Source: JADGAU01 sp045047105 (lineage in GTDB: Bacteria > Pseudomonadota > Gammaproteobacteria > GRL18). Taken from it: DNA of 64,000 nucleotides. The translations under genes were made by a program, and so were the position numbers. Below, in pieces: positions 16,745-24,990 of the stretch (within the stretch, counting starts at the first letter, position 1; each line of letters opens with the position of its first letter). The notes beneath the pieces were generated by a model. It was not told where the DNA came from, searched no databases, and saw only the letters and a program-made list of their open reading frames with translations. The stretch spans positions 42,318 through 106,317 of the forward strand of contig JASFYQ010000017.1 in the NCBI GenBank assembly GCA_045047105.1. The letters are read 5' to 3'.

Positions 16745-18271
16745 TTACAATGCAACCACACAGTTCCTTCCCTGCTTTTTTGCCAAAAAAAGGTTTTGAT
16801 CTGCCGCAGCATACATGGATAAAAGACTATCCAGTTTTAAGCTTAACTCGGTACAGCCAATACTAATAGTAAATGATATTTTTATTCCATTATGTTTATA
16901 AAACGCATTGGCTATATTTAAACGAAGTTTTTCTGCAATTTTTTCTGCCAGATGAATATTGCTATCATTTAACAACACTGCAAATTCTTCACCACCAATT
17001 CGCCCAAATAAATCACTTTTACGCAATAATTCAGTAATACAGGAAGTCATATGAATTAAGACCTCATCTCCTACCGGATGCCCATAACTATCATTTATTT
17101 TTTTAAAAAAATCTACATCAATAATAAGTAGCGAAATGCTTTGATTATTTCGATCGGCAAGCTCCACATATTTCTCTCCCATTTCAAAAAAATAACGTCG
17201 ATTGGATATATTGGTAAGAAAGTCTGTGGTAGAAATTTCAACTAAATTTTTATTGTAAAGTTCCAACTCGTTATTCAAATCTTTAATATGTTGCATTGAC
17301 TCCAGCTTTGCCCGCATCATCTGAAATCTATACCTCAAAGCAATAGTAATTAGTGCCACAAGTATTACAATAAAAATAGAGCCGCCAATAAAGAGAACTT
17401 TTAAATCTCTATATTCAGACTGCTGTTTTAATCTAGCCATAATAATATTCGGATCCAGATGAGCCGCAGCAGTATAAATATGTTGTACGTACTGTTTATC
17501 GCCAAACTGAGCAATTATTTTCTGACCTCGTTCAGAGACAAGGTATTGAAGAAACTTTTTTGCAGCAAACAGGTTGGTTTTTGGATAAACTTCTGGATTA
17601 GGAATAATTGCATGATAATAATTTCGTAAAGAAATATTATCTCGAAATAATAAGGCTATATTTCCAGATAAGTTATCTTTATTAACCAGAAATGTTCCCA
17701 CATCAATAAAGGAAAAGCTTTCACTTTTATCCGCAGCAATAAGTGTTGCTTTAGAACTCTGCCCTGTAGCTTTTATCCCTTCCCAGTTTGGAGTAATATT
17801 GGCAATAGTAAATAATTGTTTGAGTTTATTGCTCGTGCCTGAGCTAAAATGAGGAATTAAAAAGTCAACCGCATTATCTGCTAATAAGTGTAATACCGTA
17901 TTCATATCATTTTGCTGACGAAGTTCTAAAAAATCATCTTTAGGCCCAGCTATGGCAAATTCATTGTACATAATTAATGTTCTAGAAGATGTTAGTTTTG
18001 CATCCACTAGAATTTTTTCACTGGAAGGGAAATGGGTTAAAACAAAATCCGATTTGCCCTGGCGAAGATCTTCAAGTACTTGAAGAGCTCCTTTATGAAC
18101 AACTTTTACTGCCGTTTCCGGGTGTATTTTTTGAAAATCTTCTAACAAAGTCAGGATAAGACCTGTTTCATAACTGGAATTGGCAACATTAATGCGTAGT
18201 ACGGAGTGCTTTGCATAAGCTGTAGTTAAAATAAAAAAATGAATTAAAATAATAAGAATCAGATGTGGCAT
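16745..18271 (-). CDS. Diguanylate cyclase with periplasmic TupA-like oxyanion-binding domain
   Basis: The 508-residue protein has a signal peptide (1-20). A periplasmic type 2 solute-binding domain (about 24-275) closely resembles the tungstate receptor TupA, with GALQVLEDLRQGKSDFVLTH and the MYNEFAIAGPKDDF segment. A transmembrane helix (about 290-312), a coiled linker and a GGDEF domain follow. The catalytic motif is GGEEF near residue 424. Five residues before it is RKSD, an RxxD inhibitory site, so the enzyme should make c-di-GMP with product feedback. Ligand identity (tungstate, molybdate or another oxyanion) is inferred from the TupA likeness. It has no ABC-transporter neighbours, so a sensory role is likely. 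Confidence 0.82.
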   Translation of the reverse strand: MPHLILIILIHFFILTTAYAKHSVLRINVANSSYETGLILTLLEDFQKIHPETAVKVVHKGALQVLEDLRQGKSDFVLTHFPSSEKILVDAKLTSSRTLIMYNEFAIAGPKDDFLELRQQNDMNTVLHLLADNAVDFLIPHFSSGTSNKLKQLFTIANITPNWEGIKATGQSSKATLIAADKSESFSFIDVGTFLVNKDNLSGNIALLFRDNISLRNYYHAIIPNPEVYPKTNLFAAKKFLQYLVSERGQKIIAQFGDKQYVQHIYTAAAHLDPNIIMARLKQQSEYRDLKVLFIGGSIFIVILVALITIALRYRFQMMRAKLESMQHIKDLNNELELYNKNLVEISTTDFLTNISNRRYFFEMGEKYVELADRNNQSISLLIIDVDFFKKINDSYGHPVGDEVLIHMTSCITELLRKSDLFGRIGGEEFAVLLNDSNIHLAEKIAEKLRLNIANAFYKHNGIKISFTISIGCTELSLKLDSLLSMYAAADQNLFLAKKQGRNCVVAL

Positions 18272-18381
18272 ACCAGAAAATCCAGTTTTTTATAAATTTT
18301 GAGAAGGTAAATGGAAAAACTGATTTAAAAATAAATAAACTTAAACAACTGCCTCCATATACAATCATATCAAAAATTTAA

Positions 18382-18708
18382 CAGACTACAATAATAAACG
18401 CTTATTTTGTACCAATAAAAGAAGAAGCTGTCATTAATACTGCTCTAAAACGTAGTCTGGCAGCTTTTACTGCGGCATCAAAAACAGTAGAACCTTGTTC
18501 ACGTAGTTATTTTGCAAATTCAAGGAAATGTTTTTCAGATGGAGAGTTAATACAAACCATACATAAAATGCTCATTAGCAAAAGTTATGGAAATAATATT
18601 ATTGCTCATATCAATCGAGACTCTAGCGCTATAGATGCTCGAGAAAAGGTGCTAAAAGCAATAAAACCTGCGCAACCCAAAAGAAAGTCAATTATTATTT
18701 TGCTTTAG
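18382..18708 (+). pseudogene. Decayed IS4-like DDE transposase fragment
   Basis: A stop-free stretch of about 108 codons without a usable start reads VPIKEEAVINTALKRSLAAF and later GNNIIAHINRDSSAIDAREK, ending in KPAQPKRKS. The segment around HINRDSSAIDAREK is the recognisable N-terminal part of IS4-like transposases (usually HISRDSTAIEAREKP followed by a Lys/Pro-rich linker). No catalytic DDE domain, terminal inverted repeats or target duplication is visible, and the frame runs into the 3' end of the opposite gene. It is a remnant of a lost insertion. The rest of the 18272-18694 gap holds nothing else I can support. Confidence 0.6.
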
Positions 18709-19309
18709 GAATAAAGGCAATTTCATCACCGGCTTCAATCACTGTAAATAACTCAGCAAATTCTTTATTAACAGTAAATAACATACGATCACTTTCGAAC
18801 TCACGTTGCCAGATTGTTCCTTTTTTTCTATACATTGCTAATAAATCTTCAATAGTTTTAATTTTATCTGTAAGTTCCAGCTCTTCCTCTTCTTTTTTGG
18901 TAAGCTTAATTAATTTATCCATAAAGAATAAAACCTTTATTTTACCCGTAAACTGCTTGTCATTTTCACCTCGTTGTAAACCAAACTCCTCCAGTTTTTC
19001 AAGATATTTATCCCATATAGTCTGATAGTTAATACCTAAGTCATATAAAGAATCCCATGAAAAAATTCCCGTATCATAACCATCATCAAAATACAATCGG
19101 ATGCCATATTCTCCCTGTGGTTCAATTTTATCAATATTAATATTAATTTTACCTGATACCGGTATCTCATTAGTTTGCAGCTCAGCAGATTTTGAATGAG
19201 TTCTTAAATATTCGCAGCTGAGATTAAAATTTTCTCCGTCATTAAATTGGATTTCAAGAAGGCGTGATTTTTTATGTAAACTAATATTTGTGGGAAATGT
19301 TATGCTCAT
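18695..19309 (-). CDS. DUF971 domain fused to a MoaD-like ubiquitin-fold domain
   Basis: The N-terminal half (about 10-100) is a DUF971/GBBH-like N-terminal domain (LLEIQFNDGENFNLSCEYLR and YGIRLYFDDGYDTGIFSWDS), a small iron-sulfur or zinc-type module found alone or in hydroxylases. The C-terminal half (from IKVLFFMDKL) is MoaD-like, with the spacing of a molybdopterin-synthase sulfur carrier and VNKEFAEL...AGDEIAFIP. It ends IPKAK, without the terminal Gly-Gly that is thiocarboxylated in MoaD, so it cannot act as a classical sulfur carrier. The ATG at 19307-19309 is preferred because GGAAAG lies upstream. Function is unknown. Confidence 0.72.
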   Translation of the reverse strand: MSITFPTNISLHKKSRLLEIQFNDGENFNLSCEYLRTHSKSAELQTNEIPVSGKININIDKIEPQGEYGIRLYFDDGYDTGIFSWDSLYDLGINYQTIWDKYLEKLEEFGLQRGENDKQFTGKIKVLFFMDKLIKLTKKEEEELELTDKIKTIEDLLAMYRKKGTIWQREFESDRMLFTVNKEFAELFTVIEAGDEIAFIPKAK

Positions 19310-19541
19310 TTGTTCTTTCCATAATAAAAAAATAGATTTTACCATTAAAATATAAAAAAAAACCTGTGAATTAGCAATTATTACTACAATTTTAAATTTA
19401 GACTAGTGCTCGCAAAATACTCCTGTTATTAGGAACCACCTTTTCCTACCTTTAAAATATAAAGTTATCAGCAAAGAAACAAAATTTGCATAACCACAAA
19501 CTAACATATATAATTAGCGGTTTTTTTAATAAATAATGATT

Positions 19542-20723
19542 ATGTCTAATTACTTAATGAATACTTATGCAAGTTTACCCGTCAGCTTTGTTCGTGGTGA
19601 AGGGGCAATTTTATGGGACGAAGAGGAACAACAATACCTTGATGCATTAAGTGGTATTGCGGTTTGTGGCCTGGGACATGCGCATCCAGCAATTGCTGAT
19701 GCTATTTGCCAACAGGCAAAAACTCTGGTCCATACCTCTAACTTATATCAGATACCATTACAAAAACAACTGGCAGAAAAACTTTGCCAACTGTCCTCGA
19801 TGGATAGGGTGTTTTTTTCTAATTCTGGTGCAGAAGCAAATGAGGCAGCGATAAAAATAGCCCGCTTATATGGACATAATAAGGGCTTTACTCAGCCTGT
19901 AATTATTACTACCCATAAGAGTTTTCACGGACGTACCTTATCCACCCTTTCAGCCACGGGGAATCCCAAAATACAGGTGGGTTTTGCGCCACTGGTTTCT
20001 GGTTATGTTCACGTCCACTATAATGACATAGATGCAATTAAAAAAGCACTGGATGTAAACCCTCAAACCGTTGCAATTATGGTTGAACCTGTTCAGGGTG
20101 AAGGTGGTTTGCATATTCCTGATAAGGATTATTTAAGCGCTATTAGAGAATTATGTGACCAACATCAGTTATTAATGATTTTAGATGAAATCCAGACTGG
20201 CTTATGCCGTACTGGTCAGTGGTTTGCATGGCAGCACCAGCAAGCACAGCCTGATATTATGACCCTGGCAAAAGCTTTAGGTAATGGGCTTCCTATTGGA
20301 GCATGTGTTGCTAAAGGAAAAGCTGCTGAAGTATTTACCCCTGGTACACATGGTTCAACTTATGCCGGTAACCCACTGGTTTGTTCAGCCGCTCTGGCAA
20401 CCTTAGCTACTATGCAGGCAGAAGATTTAGCCAGTAGAGCCGCTTATTTAGGTACATACTTTAAACAACAGTTCAGTCAGGCTCTTGCAGATACCCCCTG
20501 CGTTACCAATATCCGTACCCATGGGTTAATGATTGGCATTGAGCTTGATCAGGGCTGTGCCGAGCTAGTAAAACAGGCTCTAGATAAAGGTCTGCTAATT
20601 AATGTTACTGCGGATAAAGTTATTCGCTTATTACCGCCTTTAATTATTAGCGATAAACAGGCCGATGAAATCATTACTGGAGTGAGTGAATTAATTAAAC
20701 AGTTTTGTTTAAAAAATTCTTAA
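19542..20723 (+). CDS. argD: Acetylornithine aminotransferase
   Basis: ArgD makes N-acetylornithine from N-acetylglutamate semialdehyde in arginine synthesis (and can serve in lysine synthesis). This class III PLP enzyme shows FFSNSGAEANEAAIKIAR, the cofactor Asp in LDEIQTGLCRTG, and the Schiff-base Lys in TLAKALGNGLPIG (about residue 245). Length is about 393 residues. There are two ATG codons in frame (19536 and 19542). I take the second, giving MSNYLMNTYASLPV, which matches family N termini. No clear Shine-Dalgarno is visible. argF follows 61 bases later, so the pair forms a small arginine operon. Confidence 0.95.
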   Translation: MSNYLMNTYASLPVSFVRGEGAILWDEEEQQYLDALSGIAVCGLGHAHPAIADAICQQAKTLVHTSNLYQIPLQKQLAEKLCQLSSMDRVFFSNSGAEANEAAIKIARLYGHNKGFTQPVIITTHKSFHGRTLSTLSATGNPKIQVGFAPLVSGYVHVHYNDIDAIKKALDVNPQTVAIMVEPVQGEGGLHIPDKDYLSAIRELCDQHQLLMILDEIQTGLCRTGQWFAWQHQQAQPDIMTLAKALGNGLPIGACVAKGKAAEVFTPGTHGSTYAGNPLVCSAALATLATMQAEDLASRAAYLGTYFKQQFSQALADTPCVTNIRTHGLMIGIELDQGCAELVKQALDKGLLINVTADKVIRLLPPLIISDKQADEIITGVSELIKQFCLKNS

Positions 20724-20784
20724 TTCCAGAGCAATCAACAACTACTCATTTTTCTATTCATTCTAACTATAGGTTTTACCTGGT

Positions 20785-21696
20785 ATGACTACACGCCATT
20801 TTCTAAGTCTTATGGATCTTACTTCCAATGAACTAACTACATTGGTTGATAGAGCAATTGAATTAAAACAAAAGCAACATGCGGGTCAAATTTATGAGCC
20901 ATTACAAAACCGTGTTTTAGCAATGATTTTTGAAAAATCATCCACTAGAACCCGTGTTTCATTTGAAACAGGCATGTCTCAATTTGGCGGTAGCTCAATA
21001 TTTCTATCCCCTAAAGATACCCAGTTAGGCCGCGGTGAACCCATTGCGGATAGTGCTAAAGTGTTATCTAAAATGGTGGATATGGTAATGATTAGAACTT
21101 TTGAACATGAAAAAATAGAAGAATTTGCTGAGCACTCATCCATTCCGGTTATTAATGCATTAACTGATCGTTCCCACCCCTGCCAATTACTTGCGGACAT
21201 GCAGTGCTTCCACGAAAACCGTGGCAGTATTAAAGGCAAAACTGTAAGCTGGATTGGAGATGGAAATAATATGTGTTATTCCTATATTAATGCCGCAAGG
21301 CAATGGGATTTCAACCTTAAAATAGCTTGTCCAGAAGGTTATGATCCCGATCCAGAGTTGATGAATCTGGCTGCAGCCAATGTAGAAATAATTAGGGATC
21401 CCATGCAAGCCTGTAGTGGTTCAGATTTAATAGTTACCGATGTCTGGGCTTCGATGGGACAGGAAGAAGAGCAAAAAATACGCGAACGTGCTTTTACCCA
21501 TTATCAAGTTGATAAAAAAATGATGTTAGAAGCCGATCAAGATGCTCTATTTATGCATTGCTTGCCTGCACATAGAGGCGAAGAAGTCTCAGCAGAAGTA
21601 ATTGATGGGCCTCAAAGTGTTGTTTGGGACGAGGCAGGCAATAGATTACACGCGCAAAAAGCACTATTAGAATTTTTAATGCAAAATTCAAAATAA
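20785..21696 (+). CDS. argF: Ornithine carbamoyltransferase
   Basis: This 303-residue anabolic OTCase condenses carbamoyl phosphate with ornithine to give citrulline. Hallmarks are the carbamoyl-phosphate site SSTRTRVSFE, HPCQLLADM, and the ornithine/catalytic loop HCLPAHRGEEV near the C terminus. The domain length is standard. It lies directly after argD and ahead of three small conserved genes on the same strand, with which it may share a transcript. No ARG-box operator was identified by eye. Confidence 0.96.
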   Translation: MTTRHFLSLMDLTSNELTTLVDRAIELKQKQHAGQIYEPLQNRVLAMIFEKSSTRTRVSFETGMSQFGGSSIFLSPKDTQLGRGEPIADSAKVLSKMVDMVMIRTFEHEKIEEFAEHSSIPVINALTDRSHPCQLLADMQCFHENRGSIKGKTVSWIGDGNNMCYSYINAARQWDFNLKIACPEGYDPDPELMNLAAANVEIIRDPMQACSGSDLIVTDVWASMGQEEEQKIRERAFTHYQVDKKMMLEADQDALFMHCLPAHRGEEVSAEVIDGPQSVVWDEAGNRLHAQKALLEFLMQNSK

Positions 21697-21716
21697 CCTC
21701 CCTATAGATTTAAACT

Positions 21717-22043
21717 TTGAATTTTAGCGCCCTAATTGATTTATTAGCACTGAATTTTTTTATCAGTGCTCCTTTATTAGTTATTTCAGCAGTTGGTCAA
21801 TGGGTTATCCAGTTTCGGCTAATCCCTGAACATCAGGTAACTCACCTCAGAGGACTGCGTTGTATTATTTACAGCCTGATTAGTGCTTATCTCTTATCAT
21901 TAATCATATGGATTAGCTGGCCTGCAGATCCAGCACTAATAATGTATAATAACCGTATCAGCCTGCCCGCTGTTTTCGGTGAATTTATTGCAATTCCTTT
22001 TTGGATAATACGCTGTGGTTACTTCAGGCATTATAAAAAATAG
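21717..22043 (+). CDS. Small uncharacterised membrane protein
   Basis: The 108-codon frame begins with TTG at 21717, the only possible start after an upstream in-frame stop. It is strongly hydrophobic, with about three membrane segments (residues 5-28, 48-68 and 85-102). A loop RLIPEHQVTHLRGLRC lies between the first two. I recognise no family. It lies 20 bases after argF on the same strand. Composition and hydrophobicity argue for a real gene, but the non-ATG start and lack of a clear ribosome site leave doubt. Confidence 0.5.
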   Translation: MNFSALIDLLALNFFISAPLLVISAVGQWVIQFRLIPEHQVTHLRGLRCIIYSLISAYLLSLIIWISWPADPALIMYNNRISLPAVFGEFIAIPFWIIRCGYFRHYKK

Positions 22044-22115
22044 TCTGACTATTCAGCTTGAATTAATCTGCATCAGCCTTATCTATCTTTTACCTTATCT
22101 AGAGCAGAGAAACTT

Positions 22116-22355
22116 ATGCCTTATTTTGTATATAAAATATCCCCCACTATTGCCAAATTAATTAAACCCATGGAACAACTGGCTAAATTTGATAGTTATA
22201 AAGAAGCCAGGAATCATGCTCGTTTATTACGCCAACAAGCAGAGCAACAAGAAGGCGAAACGTATAAAGTTATATTTGCAGAAAATACTTTAGATGCGGA
22301 AGAAAAACTGACTGAAATTAGAGATCAACCCATTGTTAGAGAATGGGAAAAGTAA
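22116..22355 (+). CDS. Small conserved hypothetical protein, 79 residues
   Basis: A short, soluble, charged protein: N-terminal PYFVYKISPTIAKLI, a predicted helix KEARNHARLLRQQAEQQ, and a C-terminal VREWEK. I do not recognise a characterised family, though similar small proteins occur next to argF in gammaproteobacteria. It is followed three bases later by the next gene, so the two are coupled. Codon use and the ATG start fit a real gene. No function can be given. Confidence 0.7.
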   Translation: MPYFVYKISPTIAKLIKPMEQLAKFDSYKEARNHARLLRQQAEQQEGETYKVIFAENTLDAEEKLTEIRDQPIVREWEK

Positions 22356-22358
22356 ATT

Positions 22359-22868
22359 GTGAATGAAGAGGAATATCACAGTACTTATCAGCAAGTTAAT
22401 AATCAGCGCTGTGTGTTTGAAAAAATGCTGTTATTACGATATGGGGGTTGCGAGTTTAATCAAAAGCTCTTATTAGCTGAACGAGAAGCAATGGCTTGCC
22501 AGTCAAAAGCAGCTCAAAAAAGCTGCATAGAGCTATTAGATACCATGCGTAAAAATGCACGTTTTGCACTGCAAATAACTGCGGCTAATGCCCCGCTACC
22601 TCATGCCAAAGAAATTAGAGTTCAGGCTGGAGGTCTTTATGGCTTACAACAATTTTTAAACCATAAAAATACTGCTAAAACAAAGGAACTCAGTGAGATT
22701 AAGCTAAAATTTACAGCCAATAATAGCCCGCCCATCACTAATATCTCCGAAACTATTTCATTAGCTTTAGAACAATTTTATCAAATAGAAAATTTTCCTT
22801 TTAATGAAATTGTAAAGGCGATAAAACACTTTGAACTTCCATCCCGAAAGCGTAAAAAAAGACGCTAG
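22359..22868 (+). CDS. Conserved hypothetical protein, 169 residues, GTG start
   Basis: This soluble protein begins at GTG (22359-22361), three bases after the previous stop, with GGGAAAAG upstream as a ribosome site. It is mostly helical, with two Cys pairs (QRCVFEK and GGCEFNQ near 16-31, then AMACQSK and KSCIELL near 46-60), a middle segment EIRVQAGGLYGLQQF, and a basic tail RKRKKRR that suggests nucleic-acid contact. No family is recognised. It converges with the 22877-23164 gene with only eight bases between stops. Confidence 0.72.
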   Translation: MNEEEYHSTYQQVNNQRCVFEKMLLLRYGGCEFNQKLLLAEREAMACQSKAAQKSCIELLDTMRKNARFALQITAANAPLPHAKEIRVQAGGLYGLQQFLNHKNTAKTKELSEIKLKFTANNSPPITNISETISLALEQFYQIENFPFNEIVKAIKHFELPSRKRKKRR

Positions 22869-22876
22869 AAAGTTTT

Positions 22877-23164
22877 TTAATCTACTTTGGGATGAAATTT
22901 AATCACCTGAGCCTGTTGCTTTTTATCCTCAGAAGGCTCATCAACAAAACGTGGTCTGAACTGTTGTTCACCCTGTTGCTCTTTAGTTATTTCTCTTTCT
23001 CTGCTTGAAATTAAAGACAGACATAACTTCATATCTTCTACTGTTGATTCAGACAATGGATGAATCATACCTGGATTTGGGGTGGTATCTTTTATAACAC
23101 TGGCAAGTGTTTTACGCATAACAACTAAAATTTTATGTTCTTTGGACAACTTATTAAAATCCAT
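22877..23164 (-). CDS. Small conserved hypothetical protein, 95 residues
   Basis: A soluble protein of 95 residues starting MDFNKLSKEHKILVVMRKTL, with a helical N-terminal half and a polar, proline-containing C-terminal tail (RPRFVDEPSEDKK). The middle segment HPLSESTVEDMKLCLSL looks conserved in type with small gammaproteobacterial proteins of unknown function. It is transcribed alone, convergent to the arginine-operon genes. No enzymatic motif or membrane segment is visible. Confidence 0.65.
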   Translation of the reverse strand: MDFNKLSKEHKILVVMRKTLASVIKDTTPNPGMIHPLSESTVEDMKLCLSLISSREREITKEQQGEQQFRPRFVDEPSEDKKQQAQVIKFHPKVD

Positions 23165-23352
23165 ATTCTCATCCTGATGGGTAGTTAATCTTAAAATAAT
23201 CGCTAACTAAATGCTGTCTCTAAGGTACTTTTTCAAGGATTATAACACTTTGTCATTAATTTTATTTATTCATCGCTTTTAATATTTTCATTTTTGATTA
23301 TACTTAGGTGTGCAAAACAGTATAATAAATCACTTAATAAAAGAGTTTTTAT

Positions 23353-24063
23353 ATGCTTATATATTTTAAAAGCACAGCCCCTATAATTAGAACTTTACTC
23401 TGTTTTTCACTCATTGTATTTTACCTGCCGTTATATGCAGTAGATATATCTGGCCGCTTAGAAGTATTAAAGAAAGGAGGCCAGGCAAAGTATAATAACG
23501 CATCAATTGCCAAACCACTCGATAAAACTATTAGCATAGGTATTGGTATAAATACTGGCCAGGTAATTGCTGGCAATATGGGAGCAAAAAACCGTTTAAA
23601 TTATACCGTACTTGGAGATGAAGTTAATCTGGCTTCTCGTTTAGAAGGCCTATGTAAATTATATCAAGTAGAAATTATTATTAGTGAGGCCACTTATCTT
23701 GCTATGCAACAGCAGGCTGAGCAGAGTTTATCCGCAGCACAACAACAGTTATCAACACTAGGCTTTAGAAAACTGGATAAGGTACAGGTTAAGGGAAAAA
23801 CTCAGGGTATTACAATCTACCAGGTTATTATAGATTATGTAGAAAGCGAAAAAGTGCTAATAGAAAATTTTAACGCCGCTCGATTACAACTACTAAAATG
23901 TAATTTTATTCAAGCCAAAGAACTTTTTCTTCAACTCAGCAAAAACTATCCTCAGGATGGTCCCAGCCAGATTTTTTATCATAGAGCATGTAAATATGCT
24001 GACAATCCCCGTCAGTTTGAAAACGATTACCAGGACGGAATCTACTGCTGCAAAGAAAAATAA
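23353..24063 (+). CDS. Truncated class III nucleotide cyclase domain behind a signal peptide (likely inactive)
   Basis: The 236-residue product opens with a hydrophobic leader (about 10-32). It then enters the second half of a CHASE2-type adenylate/guanylate cyclase domain: ISIGIGINTGQVIAGNMG, then NYTVLGDEVNLASRLEG, with the usual Asn and Arg. The first half of the catalytic domain is missing, including both metal-binding aspartates (the FxDIxGFT and EGDG-like segments). A helical tail with the form of TPR residues follows. It cannot be an active cyclase as read. It is either a remnant of a larger gene after an internal deletion or a repurposed secreted domain. A perfect TATAAT lies at 23321-23326. 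Confidence 0.65.
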   Translation: MLIYFKSTAPIIRTLLCFSLIVFYLPLYAVDISGRLEVLKKGGQAKYNNASIAKPLDKTISIGIGINTGQVIAGNMGAKNRLNYTVLGDEVNLASRLEGLCKLYQVEIIISEATYLAMQQQAEQSLSAAQQQLSTLGFRKLDKVQVKGKTQGITIYQVIIDYVESEKVLIENFNAARLQLLKCNFIQAKELFLQLSKNYPQDGPSQIFYHRACKYADNPRQFENDYQDGIYCCKEK

Positions 24064-24135
24064 TTGACATGTTAGTCAAAATAAGAAATCATAGCCTCTT
24101 TTTAAACAAGCCTTTTTAATAAACAAAGATATCTT

Positions 24136-24525
24136 ATGAAACTATTTTTTCGCTATTTTTTTAGAACCCTACGTGTAATCCTTGGCCCTTTTTTACTTAT
24201 TTGGGAAAAACTTTCTGCCCCCAAAGGCATTGAGCGCTCAGCTGAGGAACAAAAGATAGTAGATAAAAAAACGCAATTACTGACTCTATACCAATATCCC
24301 AGTTGCCCTTTTTGCATTAAAGTACGTAGGCATATAAAACGTTTATCACTTAATATTAAAATGCTTAATGCTCAGCACGATGGTGAAGAACGTAGCGAAT
24401 TATTAGCTCAGGGTGGTAAAACGCAGGTTCCTTGCTTACGGATAAAGCATTCAGACAAAGCCCCAATAGAGTGGTTATATGAATCGGATGCCATTATCTC
24501 TTATCTGGATAAGCATTTTAGCTAA
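24136..24525 (+). CDS. Glutaredoxin-like protein with N-terminal membrane anchor
   Basis: The 129-residue protein has a hydrophobic N-terminal segment (residues 5-23). A glutaredoxin/GST-N thioredoxin fold follows, with the redox motif CPFC (57-60) in LYQYPSCPFCIKVRRHI. The cis-proline segment is TQVPCLRI, and the C-terminal YESDAIISYLDKHF is the glutathione-site helix. It should perform thiol-disulfide exchange at the membrane with glutathione. Its stop overlaps the stop of the opposite-strand gene by four bases. The substrate is not evident from the neighbours. Confidence 0.82.
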   Translation: MKLFFRYFFRTLRVILGPFLLIWEKLSAPKGIERSAEEQKIVDKKTQLLTLYQYPSCPFCIKVRRHIKRLSLNIKMLNAQHDGEERSELLAQGGKTQVPCLRIKHSDKAPIEWLYESDAIISYLDKHFS

Positions 24526-24833
24526 GAGTCCTGGCTTTTGCGAAAAATAATATGACTATATAAGGAAATAAATACCGCAGCTAAATATCCAAAAACATAT
24601 ATACTAAACAAATATATTGTTTTTAGCTGTGCTTCTATATCTAACTGCAAAATCACCAACATCGACAAAAAAGTGACCATCAAGGAAGCCCCCAGTGCTG
24701 CATTAGAAATTTGAAATATCCTACCTGCCTCTATAACTGTCCTAAAAAATTTATTACAGAGCAGGCTCATCACCGCTGTTACTATAGTAAAAACTATATA
24801 CGAAATAACTAAGCTTAATATTATATTCAACAT
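24522..24833 (-). CDS. Small uncharacterised membrane protein, 103 residues
   Basis: A hydrophobic protein with about three membrane segments (residues 3-25, 45-65 and 72-95) and a short basic tail (FRKSQDS). Middle residues FRTVIEAGRIFQISNAALGAS form an amphipathic section. No family is recognised. It converges with the glutaredoxin gene, overlapping it by four bases at the stops. The ATG at the upstream end gives a sensible membrane start. Function unknown. Confidence 0.6.
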   Translation of the reverse strand: MLNIILSLVISYIVFTIVTAVMSLLCNKFFRTVIEAGRIFQISNAALGASLMVTFLSMLVILQLDIEAQLKTIYLFSIYVFGYLAAVFISLYSHIIFRKSQDS

Positions 24834-24990
24834 GACTTCATTTGCATTCGTTTAATTTTTTTAAAATGGCACTATTTTTGCTTAATCACCTTAATAGTTT
24901 AGCAAACCAGCAGTTATAAAATTAGGCTCTATCTAGCTTAACAGAAAATGACTATAATTTAATTTTAAATGATATAACTTGGTTATAAAA

